Assembly: GCA_016806145.1 (NCBI GenBank) | Contig: CP063166.1 | Location: forward strand, 1,612,001-1,676,000 | From: Variovorax paradoxus | GTDB lineage: Bacteria > Pseudomonadota > Gammaproteobacteria > Burkholderiales > Burkholderiaceae_C | DNA: 64,000 nt | Direction: 5' to 3' | In this document: positions 58,209 through 64,000 of the stretch, piece by piece | How positions within the stretch are numbered: the first letter of the stretch is position 1 | How the letters are laid out: each line of letters opens with the position of its first letter | The notes under the pieces: generated by a model | Databases searched by the model: none | What the model saw: the letters and a program-made list of their open reading frames with translations, nothing else | Told to the model about the DNA's origin: nothing | Program-made: the position numbers and the translations under genes

Positions 58209-58343
58209 GGGCCTTTGCTTCGCTCGGCCTTGGAATGCCGCTCGGGCCATTGCTTCGCTCGGCCTTGCAATGTCGCTCGGGCCATCGCTTCGCTCGGCCT
58301 TGCAATGTCGCTCGGGCCATCGCTTCGCTCGGCCTTGTGTTTG
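58209..58343. repeat. 35-bp tandem repeats, left side of island
   Basis: Three full units (58209-58243, 58244-58278, 58279-58313) and a partial fourth share GGGCC, TCGCTTCGCTCGGCCTTG and GCTC; units two and three differ at one base. Two units in reverse orientation lie at about 58468-58513, making the array part of the island's symmetry. Confidence 0.88.
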
Positions 58344-58467
58344 TCTTGTCCCCTCTCCCTCTGGGAGAGGGCTAGGGTGAGGGCACCGGGCCTCACCAAG
58401 GGTTTGACGGTATCCACCGCCCGGAGCCCTCACCCCAGCCCTCTCCCAGAGGGAGAGGGAGCAAGAC
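58343..58467. repeat. Palindromic repeat family C, copy 2
   Basis: It begins TGTCTTGTCCCCTCTCCCTC and ends in its complement near GAGGGAGCAAGAC, with the same GGGCACCGGGC and CCGCCCGGAGCCC blocks as the copy at 5761-5885. It occupies the centre of the island. Confidence 0.85.
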
Positions 58468-58777
58468 CCGAAGCCGAGCGAAGCGATGGCCCGAGCGGAT
58501 GTCGTGTGGCCGAGCGAAGCAAAGGCCCGAATCACCCCCCTCTGGCTGTGCCGAGGAGCGCAGGGGAAAGCGGGATCAGGGCCGCAGCTGTCTGAGCGGA
58601 ACGAAGTGCAGCGAGTTCTGCGGACCCCCGCTTTCCCCGAGCACCGCAGGTTGCCCGCAGCGAAGCGGAGGGACACAGACAGCGGGGTCGCCTTCTTTTG
58701 CTTACTTTTCTTGGCGAGACAAGAAAAGTGAGTCGCCCGCCGGGGCGAGTCCCGGCCTACGGCCTAAAAAAAGAACC

Positions 58778-60439
58778 CTACCCTTCGATCTTCCCAAGAC
58801 GAGACTCTTTCAACCGAGAAGGCGCCAACGCCCCAGCCGACTCCAGAATCGGATAAGCAATAGAACAGATATGCGAATTGATCCGCTTCAGATCGCTGAT
58901 CAGATCGATATGCAATGAACTGGTCTCGATGCTCAACGTCGTCCGATCCGACAACCGATCCAGGTGCGTCGTCGCATAGGCCCGCTCCAGATCCCGAAAC
59001 CGAGCCTTCTCCTCGAGCAGCTTCTGCGCATCCCGAACATTCCCGTTCAGGAACACGCTCATCGACAGCCGCAGATTCGCCACCAGCCGCCCGTGCAGCT
59101 CGACGATCTCCGCCATGCCCGCTTCCGAGAAGTTGCGCTGCGGCTTGATCTTCTTGTCCTCCACGTCCTGGATCACCCGCTCGATGATGTCCCCGATCTG
59201 CTCCATGTTGATCGTGAAGCTGATGATGTCCGTCCAGCGCCGGCTCTCCTCCTCGCCGAGGGCCTCGCGCGAGATGCGCGTCATGTAGTACTTGATCGCC
59301 GAATAGAGCTCGTCCACGGTGTCGTCGAGCTGGCGCAGCTCCTGCGCGAGCTTGAGGTCGTTGCGGCGGATCACGTCGAGCACGCCGATCAGCATCGTCT
59401 CCACGATGTCGGCCTGGTGCAGCGCCTCGCGCGCGGCATTCGAGATCGCGAGCGTGGGCGTCGACAGCGCCGAAGGATCGAGGTGGTGCGGCCGCAGCGA
59501 GGCGGTCGAGGGCGCGGGCTCGGGCAGCATGCGCGTCACCAGCTTCGCCACCGTCTGCGTGAGGCCGATGAAGCCGATGCTGATGATGATGTTGAAGGCC
59601 AGGTGGAACAGCACCACGCCATGCGTGGGCGTCGGCAGCTGCGGCTGCACGTAGCGCAGCCAGAGGCCGACGAAGGGCGCGACCACCGCCACGCCCAGGG
59701 CCTTGAACAGCAGGTTGCCGATGGTCACCTGGCGCACCGGAATCGCCGACTTGGCCGTGGTCAGCACCGCGAGCAGGCCGCTGCCGAGGTTGGCGCCGAG
59801 CACCAGGCCGAGCGCGACGTCGAGCGGCACCACGTTCGAATTGGCCATGGTCGCCACCAGCAGCACCACCGCGAGGCTCGAGTACGAAGCGATCGCGAGC
59901 ACGGAGCCGATGGTGATCTCGAGCAGCACGTCGCTGCTGATCGAGGCCAGCACCGCGCGCACCGCCTGCGAGGAGAACAGCGGCTCGGTGGCTTCGACCA
60001 CCAGCTGGAGCGCCAGGAGCATCAGGCCCAGGCCGATGAAGACGCGGCCGATGCGGCCGGCCACGCTGGCCGGGCGGCTGATGAACAGCACCACGCCCAC
60101 GAAGATGAACATCGGCGAGAGCCAGGACAGGTCGGCCGAGAACAGCACCGAGATCAGCGCCGTGCCCACGTCGGCGCCGCGCATCACCGCCAGCGCCGCG
60201 GGCAGGGTGATCAGGCCCTGGCCGACGAAGGAGGAGGTCATCAGCGAGGTGGCGGTGCTCGATTGCACCAGGGCCGTGACGCCGATGCCCGAGAGGGCGG
60301 CCGTGAATCGGTTGCGCATGCTCTGCACGAGGATCTTGCGCAAATTGGCGCCGAACACGCGAAGAACGCCGGTGCGCACGAGGTGCGTGCCCCACACCAG
60401 CAGGGCGACGGCCGCCAGCAGGTTCAGAAGATGCTTCAT
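58778..60439 (-). CDS. Na/Pi cotransporter family protein with PhoU-like domain
   Basis: 553 residues. The N-terminal membrane part (about 1-320) has the NptA repeats ALVQSSTATSLMTSSFVGQGL near 55 and VLGANLGSGLLAVLTT near 205. The C-terminal 200 residues are helical with PhoU-like features (ADIVETMLIGVLDVIRRND, NMEQIGDIIERVIQDVED). It likely moves phosphate with sodium, like YjbB. The last 40 codons, nearest the island, are rich in T-ending codons, mirroring the gene on the other side. Confidence 0.9.
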   Translation of the reverse strand: MKHLLNLLAAVALLVWGTHLVRTGVLRVFGANLRKILVQSMRNRFTAALSGIGVTALVQSSTATSLMTSSFVGQGLITLPAALAVMRGADVGTALISVLFSADLSWLSPMFIFVGVVLFISRPASVAGRIGRVFIGLGLMLLALQLVVEATEPLFSSQAVRAVLASISSDVLLEITIGSVLAIASYSSLAVVLLVATMANSNVVPLDVALGLVLGANLGSGLLAVLTTAKSAIPVRQVTIGNLLFKALGVAVVAPFVGLWLRYVQPQLPTPTHGVVLFHLAFNIIISIGFIGLTQTVAKLVTRMLPEPAPSTASLRPHHLDPSALSTPTLAISNAAREALHQADIVETMLIGVLDVIRRNDLKLAQELRQLDDTVDELYSAIKYYMTRISREALGEEESRRWTDIISFTINMEQIGDIIERVIQDVEDKKIKPQRNFSEAGMAEIVELHGRLVANLRLSMSVFLNGNVRDAQKLLEEKARFRDLERAYATTHLDRLSDRTTLSIETSSLHIDLISDLKRINSHICSIAYPILESAGALAPSRLKESRLGKIEG

Positions 60440-60531
60440 GGGTGTCGGGCTTGATCCTTTCTTTTCGTTCTGTTTCGGTTTTGCGTCGACCCCCCATTCT
60501 CCACATGTGGCCGGAGCAGGCCAGCGGGGTC

Positions 60532-61395
60532 CTAATCGATCAACGCGCCGTTGTCGTGGAACGGATACGGCCCCTCGAAATGCCCCGAGGCCGCGAGGTG
60601 CGTGACCAGCCGGCCGGCCGTGGGCGACCAGGCATGCACGCGGAAGCCCGGGGGCTCGAGCGTCCAGGCCGAGGCCGCGTCGGGCGCGAGGTCCAGGCAG
60701 ACCTGGTGCGCGGGCGCGGGCGCGGTCGAGGCCAGGGTGCCGCCGAAGCGCACGTCGATGGCGCGGTGCAGGTGGCCGCAGATCACGCGTTCCACATTGG
60801 AATGACGCGCAATCAGGGCCTCGAGTTCCGCGGCGCCCTCGAGCAGGCCGATCTCGTCCATGTGGCCGATCAGGGTCTGGAACGGCGGATGGTGCATCGC
60901 CACCACCACCGGCTCGCGCCGGCTCTCGCCGAGCCGGGCCTCGAGCCAGGCCAGCCGCTTCTCGCACAGCGCGCCATGGCTGGCGCCGGGCACCACGGTA
61001 TCGAGCGCGATCATCCGCAGCGGCCCGACGTTCAACGCGTACTGCACGAAGCCGTCGCTGTCGCCGCCGTCGCCGAGGTAGGCGTGGCCCGGGAAGCTGC
61101 GGCGCAGCTGGTCGCGGTCGTCGTGGTTGCCGGGCATCAGGTGGACGGGGATGCCCCGCGCCTCGAGCGGCGCCAGCAGGCGCGCGAGGTGCTCGTACTC
61201 GGCGGCGCGGCCGAAGTCGGTGAGGTCGCCGGTGATCACCACCGCGTCGGGCGACTGCCGCAGCGCGAGCACCGATCGCACCGCGCGCGCGAGGTAGGGC
61301 GCGGTGTCGATGCGGCCATAGGCCAGCCGGCCCGGCTCGCGGATGTGCAGGTCGGTGAGCTGGACCAGGAAGGTGTCTTGGGTGGTGGCGGTCAT
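60532..61395 (-). CDS. Metallophosphoesterase (GpdQ/CpdA-like phosphodiesterase)
   Basis: 287 residues, calcineurin-like. Metal motifs are LTDLHI at residue 13-18, ITGDLTDFG near 54, MPGNHDD near 87, AMHHPP near 166 and CGHLHRA near 206, the full set of class III cyclic/glycerophosphodiester phosphodiesterases. Its start overlaps the transporter ATPase stop (ATGA at 61392-61395), so it probably hydrolyses the imported compound, perhaps a phosphodiester. Confidence 0.9.
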   Translation of the reverse strand: MTATTQDTFLVQLTDLHIREPGRLAYGRIDTAPYLARAVRSVLALRQSPDAVVITGDLTDFGRAAEYEHLARLLAPLEARGIPVHLMPGNHDDRDQLRRSFPGHAYLGDGGDSDGFVQYALNVGPLRMIALDTVVPGASHGALCEKRLAWLEARLGESRREPVVVAMHHPPFQTLIGHMDEIGLLEGAAELEALIARHSNVERVICGHLHRAIDVRFGGTLASTAPAPAHQVCLDLAPDAASAWTLEPPGFRVHAWSPTAGRLVTHLAASGHFEGPYPFHDNGALID

Positions 61396-62465
61396 GCGCG
61401 GGTGTCCTGCGGGCTCATCAATCGGTCGGGGTGGATGCGAAGCGCGACGGCATCGCCGATGCCGTAGGGCGTGTCGCGCGCGGTGTCGGCCAGCAGCATC
61501 TGCGGCTGGTCGGCCACGCGCAGCTGCAGCTGCACGCGGTCGCCGAGGAAGGTGCGGCGCTCGACCGTGGCCGTGCCCCAGCCGGGGCGCGCGGGCTGCG
61601 CGGGGCCGACCTCGATGTCCTCGGGGCGCACCAGCAGCATGGCGCGGTCGCGCCAGGCGCCGGGGCAGGGCAGGGCGCTGCCGCCGAGCCGCACGACGTC
61701 TTCGCGCAGCGCCTCGGGCGTGCGCTGCAGGCGGTTCACGCGGCCCAGGAATTCGGCCACGAAGGGATGGGAGGGCGCGCGGTAGAGGTCCTCGCCGCGG
61801 CCCACCTGCACGATGCGGCCGGCCTGCATCACGGCGAGCCGGTCGGCGATGGCCAGCGCCTCCTGCTGGTCGTGCGTGACATGCACGGCGGTGATGTGCA
61901 GCCGCCGCAGCAACTCGGCGAGCTCGTCGCGCAGCGACTCCTTGAGCTTGGCGTCGAGCGCGGCCAGCGGCTCGTCGAGCAGCAGCACGCGCGGGCGCAC
62001 CGCCACCGCGCGCGCGAGCGCCACGCGCTGGCGCTGGCCGCCCGAGAGCTCGGCCGGGCGCTTGGCCTCGAGGCCGCCCAGGCGCACCAGGTCGACCAGT
62101 TCGCCGACGGCGCGCTTCTCCTCGGCGGGCGCCACGCCGCGGATGCGCAGGCCATAGCCGATGTTGGCCGCCACCGTCATCTGCGGGAACAGCGCGTAGC
62201 TCTGGAACACCATGCCCACGCCGCGCTGCTCGACCGGGCGCTGCGTCACGTCCTGGCCGCCGAAGGCGATGCGGCTGCCGGCATCGGGCGTTTCCAGGCC
62301 CGCGATCAGCCGCAGCAGCGTGGTCTTGCCGCAGCCCGAGGGGCCGAGCAGCGCCAGCACCTCGCCGGCCTCCACCTGGAGGTCGGTGGGCTGCAGGCCG
62401 CGCGTGCCGTCGGCATAGGTCTTGGCGCAGTGGGCGATGTCGATGGGGACGCGTTCAAGTTCCAT
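61392..62465 (-). CDS. ABC transporter ATPase (PotA/Fbp/PhnT-like)
   Basis: 357 residues. Walker A GPSGCGKTT is near residue 42, Q-loop MVFQSYALFPQM near 85, signature LSGGQRQRVALARA near 139, and Walker B VLLLDEPLAALDAKLKESLR near 160. The C-terminal TOBE-type domain (about 245-350) has LLVRPEDIEVG. It energises the two permeases upstream. The start overlaps the permease stop by 11 bases. Confidence 0.92.
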   Translation of the reverse strand: MELERVPIDIAHCAKTYADGTRGLQPTDLQVEAGEVLALLGPSGCGKTTLLRLIAGLETPDAGSRIAFGGQDVTQRPVEQRGVGMVFQSYALFPQMTVAANIGYGLRIRGVAPAEEKRAVGELVDLVRLGGLEAKRPAELSGGQRQRVALARAVAVRPRVLLLDEPLAALDAKLKESLRDELAELLRRLHITAVHVTHDQQEALAIADRLAVMQAGRIVQVGRGEDLYRAPSHPFVAEFLGRVNRLQRTPEALREDVVRLGGSALPCPGAWRDRAMLLVRPEDIEVGPAQPARPGWGTATVERRTFLGDRVQLQLRVADQPQMLLADTARDTPYGIGDAVALRIHPDRLMSPQDTRA

Positions 62466-63255
62466 GGCGTTTCTGGATCAGGTGGGCGAGGTATTGCAGG
62501 CCCCACAGCACGGGGAGGATGACGGCGAAGAAGACCAGCGTGTAGGCCGAGCCGATCTCGATGCGCATCGAGGCATAGCTGTCGGCCAGGCCCACGGGCA
62601 GGGTGCGCGTGAGCGGGGTGTGCAGCATCCAGGTGAGGTTGAACTCGCCCACCGAGAGCGTGAACACCATCAGGCTGCCGGCCACGATGGCGGGGAACAC
62701 GGCCGGCACCAGGATGCCCATGAAGCGCTGGCGGAAGCTCGCGCCCAGCGTGCGCGCGGCTTCCTCGAGCGCGAGCAGCTCGTGGCGCTGGAAGGCCGAG
62801 CTCACGGTGCGCACCATGAAGGGCAGCGTGAACACGACGTGGCCGACCAGGATGAAGGCGAAGCTCTGGCGGAAGGCCGTGAGCTGGCCGTAGGCGAGGA
62901 TCAGCGCGAGCGCGGTCGCCAGGCCCGGCACCGCGACCGGCAGGGTCAGCAGTTCCTCGAAGACATGGGCCGCGCGCGAGCGGCTGCGCGCCAGCGCATA
63001 GGCGCAGGGCACGCCGAGCAGCACGGTGCAGGCGACGCAGGCTGCGGCCAGCGCGAGCGACCAGCCGACGGTGCCGCCGTAGTTCTCCCACACCTCGCCG
63101 AGCCAGCGCAGGGTGAGGCCGCTCTTCAGGCCGGTGCTGTAGTTGTTGACCAGGCCGGCCATCACCGACAGCAGCATCGGCGCGATCATGAACAGGCTCA
63201 CGACCAGCGTGATCGCGAGCAGGAAGGGGGCCTGGGGCCGGGTGTTCGTTCGCAT
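62455..63255 (-). CDS. ABC transporter permease (PotC/PhnV-like)
   Basis: 266 residues, six helices. The EAA loop is near 160-185 (LLALEEAARTLGASFRQRFMGILVPAVFPAI), and the family motif VFTLPFMVRTVSSAF precedes it. It forms the channel with the permease gene at 63263, whose stop is 7 bases upstream. Confidence 0.92.
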   Translation of the reverse strand: MRTNTRPQAPFLLAITLVVSLFMIAPMLLSVMAGLVNNYSTGLKSGLTLRWLGEVWENYGGTVGWSLALAAACVACTVLLGVPCAYALARSRSRAAHVFEELLTLPVAVPGLATALALILAYGQLTAFRQSFAFILVGHVVFTLPFMVRTVSSAFQRHELLALEEAARTLGASFRQRFMGILVPAVFPAIVAGSLMVFTLSVGEFNLTWMLHTPLTRTLPVGLADSYASMRIEIGSAYTLVFFAVILPVLWGLQYLAHLIQKRHGT

Positions 63256-63262
63256 GGCGGCC

Positions 63263-64000
63263 TCAGCGTGCGACTGGGTTCGCGCCGAAGCGGCGCGCGG
63301 CGAACAGCACCAGCCAGGTCACGAGGCCGAGCGCGATCGACAGCGAGGCCGCGAGCGCGAAGTTCGCGTAGTTGGTGAACTCGTTGTAGATGGTGATCGG
63401 GATCACCTCGAACTTGCTCGCGAGCGTGAAGGCGGTGCCGAAGGCGCCCATCGAGGTCGCGAACAGGATCGCGCCGCAGGCCAGCGTGGTGGGCGCGAGT
63501 TCGGGCATCCACACGTCGCGCGCCACGCGCAGCCGCGAGGCGCCAAGCGAGCGCGCGGCTTCCTCGAGCTGCAGGTTCATGGCCTCGGCCGCGGCCGCGT
63601 AGGTGGCGATGGCGCGTGGCAGCGAGAAGTACAGGTAGGCCAGGAACAGCCCGAGCAGGCCGTAGGCGAAGGTGATGCGCTCGCCGATCAGGGCGTCGCT
63701 CAGGCTCGCCACCACGCCCTGGCGGCCGCCGAGCAGGATCACGAAGAAGCCGATGATCACGCCCGGAAAGGACAGCGGCAAGGTGAGCAGCGACAGCAGC
63801 ACGCGCCGGCCCCAGAAGGCATGGCGCGCGAGGTAGATGCCCACGGCCGCGCCGAGCACCAGCGTGGCCAGCGTGACCGCCGCCGACAGCAGCACGGTGT
63901 TGGCCATGCTCTGCAGGTAGCGCGCGTCGGTCAGCACGGCGAAGTAGGTGGCCCAGCCCTTGTCGGCGGGCAGCGCGAGCAGCCGCACCACCGGCAGCAG
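63263..64000 (-). CDS. ABC transporter permease, 3' part (PotB/PhnU-like)
   Basis: About 245 C-terminal residues; the start lies beyond the window end. Five helices are visible: SFPGVIIGFFVILLGG, GLLGLFLAYLYFSLP, the EAA loop LQLEEAARSLGASRLRVARDVWMPELAPT near the middle, and a C-terminal LVTWLVLFAARRF. Two permeases, one ATPase and a phosphodiesterase form one leftward operon; a binding-protein gene should lie outside the window. Confidence 0.9.
   Translation of the reverse strand: MLPVVRLLALPADKGWATYFAVLTDARYLQSMANTVLLSAAVTLATLVLGAAVGIYLARHAFWGRRVLLSLLTLPLSFPGVIIGFFVILLGGRQGVVASLSDALIGERITFAYGLLGLFLAYLYFSLPRAIATYAAAAEAMNLQLEEAARSLGASRLRVARDVWMPELAPTTLACGAILFATSMGAFGTAFTLASKFEVIPITIYNEFTNYANFALAASLSIALGLVTWLVLFAARRFGANPVAR

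Larger units (their letters stand above)
57954..58777. repeat. Composite inverted-repeat island (no genes)
   Basis: The whole 824-bp space between two convergent genes is one nested palindrome. Left arm 57955-58228 matches the reverse complement of right arm 58508-58775 over about 270 bp, with small mismatches. Shared blocks include GCCCCGGCGGGCGA, CCTCCGCTTCGCTGCGGGCA, TGCGCTCCTCGGC and GGGCCTTTGCTTCGCTCGGC. Between the arms lie 35-bp repeats on both sides and a family C element in the middle. Short frames here are low-complexity and are not called genes. Confidence 0.9.

Noticed and set aside
58209-58343. Direct repeats that might be a CRISPR array
   Set aside because: The 35-bp units abut each other without spacers, appear inverted on the other side, and no cas gene is present.
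58000-58730. Short open frames within the island that could be small genes
   Set aside because: They occur on both strands of the palindrome, contain runs of Arg/Ser/Gly-rich repeats, and lack ribosome-binding sites.

Overview
The window is a very GC-rich, densely coded bacterial segment. Wobble positions are almost all G or C, ORFs are packed, and many start/stop codons overlap as ATGA or GTGA. Gene content (Bug/TctABC proteins, a phenylacetate cluster with an embedded Liv transporter, a TetR-type PaaR) suggests a Burkholderiales bacterium, most likely Comamonadaceae and Variovorax-like. That assignment is an inference; no rRNA or marker gene is present. I saw no tRNA, rRNA, CRISPR array, transposase, integrase or phage gene.

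Layout. (1) 1-446: end of a ClpP-type protease. (2) 597-10576: a D-amino-acid/peptide module, with RidA divergent from an operon of dipeptide-type ABC transporter (binding protein, two permeases, two ATPases), PLP-dependent D-serine deaminase-like enzyme, RpiR regulator and D-aminoacylase. A palindromic RpiR-like operator lies in the divergent promoter. (3) 10832-15749: TerC/CBS membrane protein, flavin reductase-like protein, CPBP protease, di-heme cytochrome c, isoprenylcysteine-methyltransferase-like protein. (4) 15793-34134: the phenylacetate (paa) catabolon. The leftward genes are paaG-paaI-paaK-penicillin acylase-paaABCDE-livK-livH-livMG(fused)-livF-paaZ-SDR; the divergent pair is paaY-paaR. 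A PaaR-like operator lies between them. paaF, paaH and paaJ are absent from the window. (5) 34147-35716: SDR and divergent TetR regulator with two palindromic operators. (6) 35729-39890: HtrA-like protease, MoxR ATPase, DUF58 and VWA proteins. (7) 40004-44748: TatD nuclease, exported Lys/Ala-rich repeat protein, hypoxanthine-DNA glycosylase, SpeE-like protein, PilB/GspE ATPase. (8) 44910-51620: TctB-TctA, LysR regulator, Bug binding protein, gamma-glutamyltransferase and EamA exporter. (9) 51661-57953: an atypical SDR, a two-domain glycosyltransferase, EamA transporter, quinone reductase, lone receiver protein, BASS transporter. (10) 57954-58777: an 824-bp gene-free island built as a large inverted repeat. 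(11) 58778-64000: Na/Pi cotransporter, then a phosphodiesterase with a spermidine/phosphonate-type ABC transporter running off the end.

The most unusual material is non-coding. Three families of palindromic repeats (called A, B and C here) sit at convergent gene ends and inside operons. The island at 57954-58777 nests 35-bp tandem repeats and a family C element inside two arms of about 270 bp, and both genes that converge on it switch to T-ending codons near their 3' ends. Among genes, the notable items are the penicillin acylase within the paa operon, the LivM-LivG fusion, the D-amino-acid operon with divergent RidA, the SDR lacking the Tyr-x-x-x-Lys pair, and the DUF5672-GT17 fusion.
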